From Chitinophagia bacterium (GTDB lineage: Bacteria; Bacteroidota; Bacteroidia; Chitinophagales; Chitinophagaceae), in NCBI GenBank assembly GCA_021324175.1, contig JAJPJP010000422.1, positions 1 to 64,000 on the forward strand: DNA of 64,000 bases, written 5' to 3'. This document shows positions 34,390-43,436 of this stretch, piece after piece (position 1 is the stretch's first letter; each line of letters starts with the position of its first letter). Below the pieces are notes generated by a model. The model saw only the letters and a list, made by a program, of their open reading frames with translations, was not told the DNA's origin and did not search any database. A program made the position numbers and the translations under genes.

Positions 34390-35145
34390 CTACTTTACTT
34401 CAACGGAATCATTGAGGTCGTTGTCGACCAAGATCCTGCCGCAATTCTCGCAAACGATGATTTTCTTTCGCTGCCTGATTTCACTCTGGCGCTGGGGCGG
34501 GATGGCATTAAAGCAACCACCGCAGGCATCGCGGACAACGGGAACAACGGCGAGGCCGTTACGGTAATTCTTCCGGATGCGGTCGTACGAATGCAGGATG
34601 CGTGGCTCGACTTTTTCTCTCGCTTCCGTTGCCAGTTTACCAAAATGCTTTTCCTCCTTTTCAGTCGTCGCAATGATCTTGTCGAGCTCTTCCTTTTTAT
34701 TTTTCAAAACGTTTTCTTTAGCGCCGATATTCTTTTTTGCCCGATCAAGGAGTGCCACTTTTTCTGCAACCTCTTCGTTGGCATCTTTGATGTGTTTTTC
34801 GGCCAGTTTCACTTCGAGCTGCTGCATTTCAATTTCTTTATTGATTGCTTCGAACTCGCGGCTGTTTTTTACATTCTCACTTTGCTTCTCATATTTCTTT
34901 ATAAGCGCTTCCGAATCTTTGATCAGTTGTTTCTTTTGATTCATGAATTCCTGGATTCCGTTAATCTCCTCCTCAATGCGTGTTTGCCTGGAATGCAGGC
35001 CCTGGATTTCGTCTTCAAGATCGCTGACTTCCATTGGCAATTCGCCCTTCAATATCTTGTACTCATCCAATTTGGATTCGATTTTTTGAAGAGCAAGCAA
35101 GGAAGCCAGTTTTTCTTCCACTGAAAATTCTTTGACGTTAGACAT
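34390..35145 (-). CDS. C4-type zinc-ribbon coiled-coil protein
   Basis: A 251-residue protein of the DUF164-like family. The ATG at 35145 is preferred to 35226, giving MSNVKEFSVEEKLASLLALQ. About 170 residues of coiled coil (SDLEDEIQGLHSRQTRIEEEI onward) form a hairpin, followed by a zinc ribbon with two CxxC pairs (CGGCFN and CENCGR), where the Cys residues should bind one zinc. Proteins of this type are proposed to bind nucleic acids, but no role is settled. It starts 28 bp after the Nif3 gene, a linkage seen in many bacteria. Confidence 0.87.
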   Translation of the reverse strand: MSNVKEFSVEEKLASLLALQKIESKLDEYKILKGELPMEVSDLEDEIQGLHSRQTRIEEEINGIQEFMNQKKQLIKDSEALIKKYEKQSENVKNSREFEAINKEIEMQQLEVKLAEKHIKDANEEVAEKVALLDRAKKNIGAKENVLKNKKEELDKIIATTEKEEKHFGKLATEAREKVEPRILHSYDRIRKNYRNGLAVVPVVRDACGGCFNAIPPQRQSEIRQRKKIIVCENCGRILVDNDLNDSVEVK

Positions 35146-35173
35146 ATTTGGCTGAATGTTTATTGATTTCTCG

Positions 35174-36271
35174 CTATACGAAATAATTAACCGGGTTTGT
35201 AGAGATCTCAGTTTTAAGGACCGCAAAGGTAGTAAATTTTTCCAGCAATTTCTCGACCAGGAGATCTATCGTAAACTGCTCACTTTCAAAGTGTCCGATA
35301 TCTGCAAGTAGGATCCTATCCTCGGCATCGAAAAATTCATGGTACTTGATATCGGCGGTCAAAAAGGCATCGGCGCCTAATTCCATAGCCCTTGCCAATA
35401 GAAAGATACCCGCACCCCCACACAATGCGACCAGTCTCACGGGTTTATGAAGGATTGCGGAATGCCGAATAACGGGGACATGGAAGGCGTCCCTTACCTG
35501 TACCAGGAATTCCCTTTCTTCAATGGGACCCGGGAGCTTACCGATGAGCCCAGAACCGACAAGTTCGTTGGCATTGGCCATATCCACGACGTCAAATGCC
35601 ACTTCCTGATAAGGATGAGCCTTGCGTAAGGCCGAAACGACATGTTCCTGCAGGTGGGATGGGAAAACTGTTTCGAAGCGTACTTCTTTTTCATAGTGGC
35701 GAGTGCCGATTTCACCCACGTAAGGATTCGCTCCCTGCTCCGCTTTGAAGCATCCTTCGCCGGGCGAAGAAAACGCTGCTTCGCTATAATCGCCGATGCT
35801 TCCCGCGCCGGCGATAAATACAGCGGACCGGACTTTTTCAAGATCGGCTGGCGGAACAAAAGTGTACAGCTTTTTTAACGTCGAAGGTTTTGGAAGAAGT
35901 ACTTTTCGGTTGACAAGCCCGAGCCGGTCGGCGATCTTACCGTTCACTCCGTTGGGTACATTGTCCAAGTTCGTGTGGATGGCGTATATGGCGACATCAT
36001 TTTTGATCGCTGCAATCACCGTCTTTTCGACATAGTTCTTTCCGTTGAGTCGTTTAAGCCCCTTAAAAATGATCGGGTGGTGCGCTACAACTAGGTTGCA
36101 TTTTTTTGTCACAGCCTCGCTTACAACTCCTGGCGTGACGTCAAGCGAAACCAGTACGCCGCTGCATTCGGTATTTGCGCTGCCCGTAAGCAAACCCGCA
36201 TTATCATATCCTTCCTGGTATGGCGGCGGGGCAAGCGACTCCAGGTGGGTGACGACGTCTCGAATCTTCAT
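35174..36271 (-). CDS. Nif3-like dinuclear metal-centre protein
   Basis: A 365-residue member of the Nif3/GTP cyclohydrolase I type 2 family, hexamer-forming, whose function is unclear. The ATG at 36271 begins MKIRDVVTHLESLAPP. Metal-binding segments are present: YDNAGLL, LVVAHHPIIFKGLK, IYAIHTNLD near the start, and DIGHFESEQFT near the end. The insert of about 130 residues in the middle (TFVPPADLEKVRSAVFIAG to AFDVVD) is the long form found in Bacteroidota and Firmicutes. It likely shares a transcript with the downstream zinc-ribbon gene. Confidence 0.9.
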   Translation of the reverse strand: MKIRDVVTHLESLAPPPYQEGYDNAGLLTGSANTECSGVLVSLDVTPGVVSEAVTKKCNLVVAHHPIIFKGLKRLNGKNYVEKTVIAAIKNDVAIYAIHTNLDNVPNGVNGKIADRLGLVNRKVLLPKPSTLKKLYTFVPPADLEKVRSAVFIAGAGSIGDYSEAAFSSPGEGCFKAEQGANPYVGEIGTRHYEKEVRFETVFPSHLQEHVVSALRKAHPYQEVAFDVVDMANANELVGSGLIGKLPGPIEEREFLVQVRDAFHVPVIRHSAILHKPVRLVALCGGAGIFLLARAMELGADAFLTADIKYHEFFDAEDRILLADIGHFESEQFTIDLLVEKLLEKFTTFAVLKTEISTNPVNYFV

Positions 36272-36320
36272 GAGATAAAGGTACATGCTTGCTCATTGCA
36301 AATTTTCAAACCAGATTGTC

Positions 36321-36350
36321 AAAAAAAATCCCCTGGAGAAACCAGGGGAT
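36321..36350 (-). terminator. Strong rho-independent terminator of the dcw cluster
   Basis: A perfect 9-bp stem (ATCCCCTGG 36328-36336 with CCAGGGGAT 36342-36350) and a 5-nt loop, followed on the minus strand by a run of eight T. It lies about 48 nt past the ftsZ stop and closes the division cluster. Confidence 0.92.
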
Positions 36351-36397
36351 ACCAAAAACAACTAAAAACAAACTGTAAACTTGACTAAACGTAATAC

Positions 36398-38287
36398 CTA
36401 GTCTGGCTTTTTACCATCCAGGAATGTATTGATCGTGCTGATCGAGGAACTGTTCGTATCCTCGGACGCTTTTACCTCGTAATTGCTGTAGAAATTCTCG
36501 ACGTTTGAAGACGGATTGTGCAATTCCAAATTACGGCGGACATAGGCCGGCACAGTTTCAAACTCGTTATTCGGATCGGCAGCATTGATATTGAATGACA
36601 AGTTGCGCAACTTGTGTATTCTCTCCGCTGCCCGGCGTTTTTGGTCCTCTGCCACGTCCTGCATTGCAGGTTCCTCAGCAGGTTTATCCGCCACCGGAAT
36701 AGGTTGGGTTTGATGGGCCCAAGGCTCGTCCGCCGCTGGAATTTCTTCTTTAAATACCAACTGCATATCTGTGGTTTCATCGTTTCCGGGAATAATCGGA
36801 TTATTTGCATTGGTACTTAAGATCGGTTCCTTCACAGGTATGTGTTCGGGGGTGGATTGCTGTTCTAACCCTGGTTCTTCTGAGTAAATATTGGCTGGCC
36901 TTGCAAGGTATCCTCCGGACGCTGCAGACGCCGGAAAACTCGTTTCAATCTTTTTTTCGGAGTTCGAATCTTTTTGTGAAGATGAAGTAGGTTCCTGCGA
37001 AAATATCCATTCTATCTTTTCTCTTGATTCTTTTCTTTCCACAGGTTTGTCCACCGTGTTTTTACTAGGCTCAATCGTAGAAAGTACGAGCCTCAGCGGT
37101 GTTTCTTCAATTTTTTCTTCAACAAGAACTGGCGCCATGGATTCCGAAAGTTCCACAACATTCGCAACGATTGCCGGCTCCTGATTTGTTTCTTCAATTA
37201 TGGAGGTAAGCACAGGCCGGGCGTCTGCCTGTTTTTGTTCGACAGGCATACTTAAGCTCATTAGAATCTTATCGTCCTTCTTAGGTTCGAGTTTTCGGTT
37301 TTCGGCTTTGACAAAAGGATCCTTGTATTCAAATCCTGTGGCAATTATGGTAATGCTCAGCTTTTCGTTGAGGTTATTATCATAGCCGAGACCCAGGATG
37401 ATATCGGTATCTTCTCCTGCTTGGCTGAGAAGATGGTTTTGGATCACTTCAACTTCGTCCATTGTGAATTCGTGTTCTCCTTCTGCTGAATTAATATTAA
37501 TGAGAATCCATTTCGCTCCGCTGATATCATTGTCATTGAGCAATGGTGAATTGAGCGCTTCTTCAATGGCTTGCTGTGCGCGCTTTTCACCTTTGGCCTG
37601 CGCGCTTCCCAGTATCGCTACGCCGCCACTTCTCATCACGGTGCAAACGTCCGCAAAATCAACATTGATCTGGCCGGTGCTGTTGATCACGTCGGTGATG
37701 CACTTGGCAGCCGTCGCGAGGACGTTGTCTGCTTTGGAAAAAGCTTCCTTCATTTTTAGGTTGCCGAACTGATGACGCAGCTTATCATTGCTGATCACCA
37801 GCAGCGTGTCAACATATTGTTTCATCACCCTGATGCCGTCTTCGGCCTGCAACTGTCTCTTCTTTCCCTCATAGGAAAAAGGCGTCGTTACGATACCCAC
37901 CGTGAGTATCCCGAGATCCCGGCAAATCTTCGCGATGATCGGGGCGCCCCCGGTACCTGTACCGCCACCCATGCCGGCGGTAATGAATACCATTTTCGTA
38001 TTCACTTCGAGAATGCGCTTGATTTCTTCAAGACTTTCTTCCGTGGCTTGACGACCGATGTCGGGATTGGCTCCCGCACCAAGCCCCTGGGTCAGGTGTG
38101 GCCCCAATTGGATCCTGTTGGGCACACGGCTTTGGGCGATGGCTTGTGCATCCGTATTGCAAATAATAAAATTTACGCCCTCGATGCTTTGGCTGTACAT
38201 ATAGTTGACAGCATTGCTCCCACCGCCCCCGATGCCAATCACTTTGATGATTGACGACTGTTCTTTCGGTAGATCAAAATGAATCAT
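36398..38287 (-). CDS. ftsZ: Cell division protein FtsZ, long C-terminal linker
   Basis: Tubulin-like GTPase that forms the division ring. The ATG at 38287 is preferred to 38341. The 629-residue protein has the core GTPase domain (1-330: VIGIGGGGSNAVNYM, the tubulin signature AGMGGGTGTGGAP, and the T7 loop GLGYDNNLNEKLSI region), then an acidic linker of roughly 240 residues rich in Pro, Glu and Ser, and near the end the C-terminal peptide VPAYVRRNLEL that binds FtsA. About 40 residues follow this peptide, a phylum trait, unlike the E. coli end. It is the last gene of the cluster, with the terminator just after. Confidence 0.96.
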   Translation of the reverse strand: MIHFDLPKEQSSIIKVIGIGGGGSNAVNYMYSQSIEGVNFIICNTDAQAIAQSRVPNRIQLGPHLTQGLGAGANPDIGRQATEESLEEIKRILEVNTKMVFITAGMGGGTGTGGAPIIAKICRDLGILTVGIVTTPFSYEGKKRQLQAEDGIRVMKQYVDTLLVISNDKLRHQFGNLKMKEAFSKADNVLATAAKCITDVINSTGQINVDFADVCTVMRSGGVAILGSAQAKGEKRAQQAIEEALNSPLLNDNDISGAKWILININSAEGEHEFTMDEVEVIQNHLLSQAGEDTDIILGLGYDNNLNEKLSITIIATGFEYKDPFVKAENRKLEPKKDDKILMSLSMPVEQKQADARPVLTSIIEETNQEPAIVANVVELSESMAPVLVEEKIEETPLRLVLSTIEPSKNTVDKPVERKESREKIEWIFSQEPTSSSQKDSNSEKKIETSFPASAASGGYLARPANIYSEEPGLEQQSTPEHIPVKEPILSTNANNPIIPGNDETTDMQLVFKEEIPAADEPWAHQTQPIPVADKPAEEPAMQDVAEDQKRRAAERIHKLRNLSFNINAADPNNEFETVPAYVRRNLELHNPSSNVENFYSNYEVKASEDTNSSSISTINTFLDGKKPD

Positions 38288-38361
38288 TGTGAATTTTTTT
38301 GGATTAGTAAATGTGTAGCGCGAAGAACTGGCAGCAAACACGCAGCGTCAGTTTCAACGGT

Positions 38362-39735
38362 CTACAAGGCATGGTCTTCCTCCTCTTTAAATAAGTCTAT
38401 AATTCCGTCTTTGAATTTGCCCCAGAAATCCTTGATGCCTTTACGGTTTTTCATTTTTTCTCTTGCCACTGATTCCTCGGCAGCGACTGGCTCGGGATCC
38501 ATGGGTTTTTCCTTTAGAATTTCGGGTACGTCAACTTGCACATATTGTGTTTCGAATTGTTTTCTGTTATGTTCGTAATCGCTGTATCCTTTCAGGATTA
38601 GCCCGATACAGGTCGAGTATGTAGGTTTGGCCAGTTCCTCGATGTGTCCCGCTGCCAGGTGTTCGGTGGGGAAACCGATTCTTGCATTCAGCCCAGTGAC
38701 GTATTCAGTAAGCTGGATGAGGTGCTTGAGCTGGGAGCCTCCGCCCGTAAGTACAATTCCTCCATTGAGCATCTTGTTGTCCAGGCCAACCTGCTTGAGA
38801 TGGTAAATCACGAAATCCATGATTTCGCTCATGCGCGCCTGAATGATATTAGCCAGGTTTTTCACACTGATTTCCTTGGCCGGCATGCCACGAAGGCCGG
38901 GGATCGTAATAAATGCATTTGTCTTGGCCTCGTTGGAAAGCGCGGACCCGAACTGCACTTTCATTTGCTCCGCCTGTGTTTTTAAGACGCCAAGGCCGGT
39001 CTTAATGTCGTTGCTGATATTTTCGCCTCCAAACGGAATGACCGCTGTATGCTTCAATATCCCTTCGTAGAACACCGCCAGGTCCGTAGTGCCTCCGCCG
39101 ATGTCTACGATGGCCACGCCGGCTTCAAGATCTTCCTGTCCCATGACTGCGGCGGCGGAAGCGAGAGGCTGGAGAACGAGGTCTTTGGTGATCAGGCCGC
39201 TTTTTTCAACAGAGCGGTTGATGTTCCGGATAGCGTTCTTGTCGCCGGTAATGATGTGAAAATTGGCGCCGACCTTGACTCCGCCGTAGCCGATCGGGTT
39301 TGGAATATTCTGGAAGTTGTCAACCGTAAACTCCTGGGGGATGACATCGATGATCTGGTCACCGGCGGGGATATATGTTTTGTACTGGTCGGCAACCAGT
39401 TGGTCGATTTCGCGCTGCGTTATTTCGTCGTCTGTGTTTTGACGGACAATATCGCCGCGCGTCTGAAGGCTTTTGATATGGTGGCCAGCAATGCCAACAT
39501 AGACTTCCGTAAGCGGTACCGTTGGATTGGAAGAATGGCAGTTGTCCAGCGCCATTTTGATTGCCTTGATTGTTTCGTCAATGTTTAGGACTTGTCCATG
39601 CTTAACCCCATTGGAGTTTGCGCGGCCAAATCCCAGGATCTCGAGTTTGCCGAATTCATTTTTTCGTCCGGCAATAGCAGCAATTTTTGTGGTGCCAATG
39701 TCAAGTCCTACAATAATGGGTTGTTCGTGCATCAT
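38362..39735 (-). CDS. ftsA: Cell division protein FtsA
   Basis: Actin-like ATPase that ties the FtsZ ring to the membrane. The 457-residue protein has the phosphate-1 loop VGLDIGTTKIAAIAG, the 1C-domain region, phosphate-2 VAIVDIGGGTTDLAVF and the adenosine loop GGIVLTGGGSQLKH. The C-terminus runs through a basic segment (EKMKNRKGIKDFWGKFKDGIIDLF) that fits the amphipathic membrane-targeting helix, ending EEEDHAL. It follows ftsQ by 47 bp. Confidence 0.96.
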   Translation of the reverse strand: MMHEQPIIVGLDIGTTKIAAIAGRKNEFGKLEILGFGRANSNGVKHGQVLNIDETIKAIKMALDNCHSSNPTVPLTEVYVGIAGHHIKSLQTRGDIVRQNTDDEITQREIDQLVADQYKTYIPAGDQIIDVIPQEFTVDNFQNIPNPIGYGGVKVGANFHIITGDKNAIRNINRSVEKSGLITKDLVLQPLASAAAVMGQEDLEAGVAIVDIGGGTTDLAVFYEGILKHTAVIPFGGENISNDIKTGLGVLKTQAEQMKVQFGSALSNEAKTNAFITIPGLRGMPAKEISVKNLANIIQARMSEIMDFVIYHLKQVGLDNKMLNGGIVLTGGGSQLKHLIQLTEYVTGLNARIGFPTEHLAAGHIEELAKPTYSTCIGLILKGYSDYEHNRKQFETQYVQVDVPEILKEKPMDPEPVAAEESVAREKMKNRKGIKDFWGKFKDGIIDLFKEEEDHAL

Positions 39736-39782
39736 AGCATTTTTTGTTTTTGTTGTTTATAGTAAGGATAATTGTGGCATCG

Positions 39783-40832
39783 TCATTCGGGTTTCTTCTT
39801 CGCGCTGATTTTTTGCGTTTGGTTCTTATTCGGCATGCTGGCAATGATTTTGACGGTACCCTGTTTTACATCCGGTTTGTTGTCTTTTGCATTCGCGTTG
39901 CTTTCTTCATCTCCGCCCGGCTGGTCGGAAGGTGCCGTATTTTCCAGTGGTTTCGTATTTTGCCTTGCGGTGTCGGCCTGCATTTGCTGCGCCGACAGGA
40001 TCATTTGCTGAACATTCTTGATAAATTTGATCGAATCCGCTTTTCCCGATTCGGCTATTCTTCTTGTCCCTATTACCTGTCCCCTGTATTGTATCTTGAT
40101 CCGGCTGTACTTGTTGAAACCCGTCTTGCTCAGCACGTCTTTATAAAAAAGGTAGAGTCTTCCGAATTTGTCGAGGCAATCGCCTCCGTCACCGAATTCG
40201 ATTATTTGGTTTCCGATGAGTGGCACCAGTTCAAATTCAAAGTTCCTGTTAATGTCGACCTGGTCGATTTGAGCCATCCAGAAAGAATCCCTCAAGATGT
40301 AAGCGCCGATTGATCGCATCCCGTTAAGCAACACGCTGTCCTTACCGTGGGTCTGCAATTTTTCATGCGGGTAGCCGGTAATCACCGGCAGTTTGACCGG
40401 CGGACCCGGCAGAACAGGAAGTTGAACGCCCATGCTGTCTAGGAAAAAAGTAGTGCCTTGAGTGGAGAACACCCGCGCTACGGGTTGTCTTTCCCAGACA
40501 TACACCTGCATTACTTCGTTGTTGTCGAAAAAGAGTTCAGCGTTTCTGATCCAGATATTTTTTTTCAGGCTGTCTTCAATTTTTTTCAGATCAATGCCTG
40601 CGATTGGCTGTCCTTCCAGTTGCCTTGTATGATTCAGTGTTATGATGGCCTCCACTGTTTTCACTTCTACGAACGGGCGGCTTCCCGCACCAATAATGGA
40701 AATGCTAAAAGCCTTGCATGCTTTGCTGTTGCGCTTGTTAATGGCTGCAATCAGGAGCACGACAACACCGGCGCCTGCAACGCACCAGGTAGTTATGAAA
40801 GCTATTTTCCTGATTTTTTCTTTAAAGCTCAT
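39783..40832 (-). CDS. ftsQ: Cell division protein FtsQ
   Basis: Bitopic divisome scaffold that links FtsL/FtsB to the rest. The 349-residue protein has a short cytoplasmic N-terminus, one membrane helix (AFITTWCVAGAGVVVLLIAAI), a POTRA-like domain (FSISIIGAGSRPFVEVKTVEAII) and the FtsQ beta-domain (VYVWERQPVARVFSTQGTTFFLDSMG). The C-terminal 70 residues are polar and rich in Lys, Glu, Pro, and are not conserved. A stable hairpin lies only 14 nt before the start (see 40846-40876). Confidence 0.9.
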   Translation of the reverse strand: MSFKEKIRKIAFITTWCVAGAGVVVLLIAAINKRNSKACKAFSISIIGAGSRPFVEVKTVEAIITLNHTRQLEGQPIAGIDLKKIEDSLKKNIWIRNAELFFDNNEVMQVYVWERQPVARVFSTQGTTFFLDSMGVQLPVLPGPPVKLPVITGYPHEKLQTHGKDSVLLNGMRSIGAYILRDSFWMAQIDQVDINRNFEFELVPLIGNQIIEFGDGGDCLDKFGRLYLFYKDVLSKTGFNKYSRIKIQYRGQVIGTRRIAESGKADSIKFIKNVQQMILSAQQMQADTARQNTKPLENTAPSDQPGGDEESNANAKDNKPDVKQGTVKIIASMPNKNQTQKISAKKKPE

Positions 40833-40845
40833 CTTTTACTTTTTT

Positions 40846-40876
40846 CTTCCCGGCGAGAATTACCCGCGCCGGGAAG
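40846..40876 (-). promoter_or_regulatory. Stable hairpin in the murC-ftsQ gap
   Basis: CTTCCCGGCG pairs perfectly with CGCCGGGAAG (10 bp, 11-nt loop) in the 128-bp gap between murC and ftsQ, ending 14 nt before the ftsQ ATG. It has no T-run on the minus strand, so it is not a terminator. Further pairing is possible in the rest of the gap (CCAGG/CCTGG at 40932-40947; GACCCA/TGGGTC around 40885-40962). It may tune ftsQ translation. Confidence 0.6.
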
Positions 40877-40960
40877 GCTTCTGAGACCCACCCAACGGCC
40901 CCGTTTTGACCGTCAGATGGGTACAATATGCCCAGGTGAAAGTCCTGGACACAATTTGGG

Positions 40961-42328
40961 TCAGTATTTTTCTGTCAATATTTTTTTAATTGGTTCTATC
41001 ATATTGTCGATGTCCCCCGCTCCTGCCGTCACAAGCAGTCGCGGATCTTCACGGTTAATCCATTCCATCAATTGATCTTTGCTCATCAAGTGCCGGTCGA
41101 CAAGGCGCATTTTTTCCAGGATCAAATTGCTACTGATCCCTTCGATGGCTAATTCCCTCGCTGGGTATATCGGCAGCAGAATTACCTGGTCAGCGAGATC
41201 CAAACTCCGGGCGAAATCATCCGCCAGGTCCCTGGTTCTCGAATACAAGTGCGGCTGGAAAACTATCGTGCACCGCAAACCGGGAAACAATTCCTTTGCA
41301 CCCCTGATCAGCGCGCTAAGTTCATTGGGATGATGGGCATAATCGTCGATGAGTACATGACGCTCATCACGCAGAATGTATTCAAACCGCCTTTTTACGC
41401 CCCGGAAAGTCGCAATGGCCTTCCTGATTTTTTCTTCTTCGATGTCGAGTCCGTGCGCGACCGTGATAGCTGCCACGGCATTTTCGACATTGTGCGTTCC
41501 GCCCATATGCAACACCACATCGCCAATCGATGCGCGCCCAATCACAACGTCGAACCGGTAACCACCGCTGGATGTCCGGACGCGCGCCGCATGCGCGTCG
41601 GCGTCCGGCTTGTCCAGGCTGTAGGTGATGTGGTTCTCGTCTCCAAACTCTCTTTCTTTTTGCAGCCCCTTTTTGGTAAGCAACAGGCCATTTTTTTTCA
41701 CCTTCTTTGCGAATTCGACAAAAGCATCCTGCATAGTCTCTGTTGTCCCGTAAATATCGAGGTGATCAGGGTCCATCGCCGTGATAACCGCCCGGTCGGG
41801 ACTAAGTTTCAAGAAACTCCTGTCGTATTCGTCGGCTTCGACCACACAGACATCTCTCTCGCTGGACCAGAAGTTCGTATCATAGTTGACCGAAATTCCC
41901 CCCAGGAATGCGTTACAACCGTAATCACTATCTCTGAGAATATGTGCAATCATCGTCGTTATAGTTGTTTTGCCGTGTGTACCGGCGACGCATATGTTAA
42001 ATGCGTTCTTGGTTATTTCACCCAACACTTCGCTTCGTTTCCATACAGGGTATTCATGCGACCGGTAATAATTCAACTCTGCATGGTCTTCCGGTATAGC
42101 CGGAGTATAAACCACCAGTTCGGCATCCATAGGTATGAGTTCCAGATTATCATGATAGTGAATCGAAATCCCTTCCATCACCAGTGTCTTTGTCAATGCT
42201 GACTCCGTCTTGTCATATCCGCTCACGGTGCAGCCTCTCGACTTAAAATACCGGGCGAGGGCGCTCATGCCGATTCCGCCGATCCCGACAAAATATATGG
42301 TTCGTATTTTACTGATGTCTACTTTCAT
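40961..42328 (-). CDS. murC: UDP-N-acetylmuramate-L-alanine ligase
   Basis: Adds L-alanine to UDP-MurNAc, the first amino acid of the peptidoglycan stem. The 455-residue protein has the Rossmann start FVGIGGIGMSALARYF, the ATP-binding GTHGKTTITTMIAHIL, the metal-binding ICVVEADEYDRSFL, GVKRRFEYI and DDYAHHPNEL, all typical of Mur ligases of this type. Length is normal. It follows murG by 10 bp and precedes a structured gap before ftsQ. Confidence 0.97.
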   Translation of the reverse strand: MKVDISKIRTIYFVGIGGIGMSALARYFKSRGCTVSGYDKTESALTKTLVMEGISIHYHDNLELIPMDAELVVYTPAIPEDHAELNYYRSHEYPVWKRSEVLGEITKNAFNICVAGTHGKTTITTMIAHILRDSDYGCNAFLGGISVNYDTNFWSSERDVCVVEADEYDRSFLKLSPDRAVITAMDPDHLDIYGTTETMQDAFVEFAKKVKKNGLLLTKKGLQKEREFGDENHITYSLDKPDADAHAARVRTSSGGYRFDVVIGRASIGDVVLHMGGTHNVENAVAAITVAHGLDIEEEKIRKAIATFRGVKRRFEYILRDERHVLIDDYAHHPNELSALIRGAKELFPGLRCTIVFQPHLYSRTRDLADDFARSLDLADQVILLPIYPARELAIEGISSNLILEKMRLVDRHLMSKDQLMEWINREDPRLLVTAGAGDIDNMIEPIKKILTEKY

Positions 42329-42338
42329 TCAAGTCAAT

Positions 42339-43436
42339 TCATCCAATCGTTTCTAAAATTTTTTTGGCGATCACCTCATCAGCATCTGCTACACCCAGCT
42401 TTCGAATCTCCGCGCTCAAATGTGCCTGCAGCTCGATGTCTTTCGAAAGTGAGACAGTGGTCGAAACCAGCTTCTCGTTCGCTTCGGCATCGTTGACCAT
42501 CAGCGCTGCTCCCTTGTTCACCAGGCTCTTGGCATTGGCAGTCTGGTGATCTTCTGCTGCAAAAGGAAAGGGGACAAAAACAACCGGCTTTCCAACCAGG
42601 CAGAGTTCCGCAATAGACATGGCGCCCGATCTGGAAATCACGACATCCGCCGCAGCATACCCGTATTGCATTTGCGTAAGAAAGTCGTTGGTCCATATAT
42701 TCTTCCTCCCTTCCGCGGCTTGCCGCGCTTTCTCTGCAAAAGGCTTCCCGGTTTGCCATACGAGTTGCAGGTTATTTTTTTCGAATTCTCCAAGATGCCG
42801 TGCAATGGCTTCATTGATTCCTTTTGCCCCGAGGCTACCCCCCGTCGAGAACACCGTTTTTCTTGTCAAATCGAGTCCAAAGAACTTGACTGCTTCATCG
42901 CGCGGCGGCCGGTTCCGGACGATATCGGTCCGCACCGGGTTCCCCGTGTATACGATCCTGGAAGCTGGAAAAAAAATTTCCATCCCGTCGCTCGCTACGA
43001 AAATCATGGTCGCTTTTTTGGCGAGCCAGATATTGGATTTCCCAGCAAACGAATTGGACTCGTGGATGAACGTTGGTATTCTTCTCGCCTGCGCAAACCG
43101 CAGAACCGGGAAAGACGAATAACCTCCCACGCCCACCACTGCGTCGGGTCCGAAATCGCTCACGATGGTCCTCACCTGGAAAAAACTTTTCAGGAGCTTC
43201 CATGGTAATCCGATATTTTTTATCAAAGAACTTCTGTTAAAACTGGTAATGTCAATCCCCTTTATCGCGTAACCGGCTTGCGGAACCTTCTCCATCTCCA
43301 TCTTGCCTTTCGCTCCCACGAAAAGGATCTTTATGTTCCCGTCGATTCTCCTGAGCGCATTGGCAATTGCTATTGCCGGAAATATGTGCCCACCGGTCCC
43401 TCCGCCGGCGATTATTATTTTCAAACTAGCTTTCAT
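42339..43436 (-). CDS. murG: Undecaprenyldiphospho-muramoylpentapeptide GlcNAc-transferase
   Basis: Adds GlcNAc to lipid I, making lipid II on the inner face of the membrane. The ATG at 43436 is preferred to 43484 and overlaps the ftsW end by 11 bp. The 365-residue GT-B enzyme has IIIAGGGTGGHIFPAIAIA near the start, GVGGYSSFPVLRFA, the C-terminal VFSTGGSLGAKGINEAI, and the UDP-GlcNAc-binding VISRSGAMSIAELCLVGKP, PFPFAAEDHQTANA. This is the family's usual length. Confidence 0.97.
   Translation of the reverse strand: MKASLKIIIAGGGTGGHIFPAIAIANALRRIDGNIKILFVGAKGKMEMEKVPQAGYAIKGIDITSFNRSSLIKNIGLPWKLLKSFFQVRTIVSDFGPDAVVGVGGYSSFPVLRFAQARRIPTFIHESNSFAGKSNIWLAKKATMIFVASDGMEIFFPASRIVYTGNPVRTDIVRNRPPRDEAVKFFGLDLTRKTVFSTGGSLGAKGINEAIARHLGEFEKNNLQLVWQTGKPFAEKARQAAEGRKNIWTNDFLTQMQYGYAAADVVISRSGAMSIAELCLVGKPVVFVPFPFAAEDHQTANAKSLVNKGAALMVNDAEANEKLVSTTVSLSKDIELQAHLSAEIRKLGVADADEVIAKKILETIG

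Noticed and set aside
34381-35124. 247-codon hydrophobic open frame on the plus strand
   Set aside because: Antisense of the coiled-coil zinc-ribbon gene; Lys/Glu codons read backwards give Phe/Leu-rich sequence that mimics membrane helices.
36321-36350. Possible operator palindrome after ftsZ
   Set aside because: The stem is followed by eight T on the minus strand directly past ftsZ, so it is a terminator.
41249-42202. 317-codon open frame on the plus strand
   Set aside because: Antisense of murC, which has all its motifs.
42546-43208. 220-codon open frame on the plus strand
   Set aside because: Antisense of murG.
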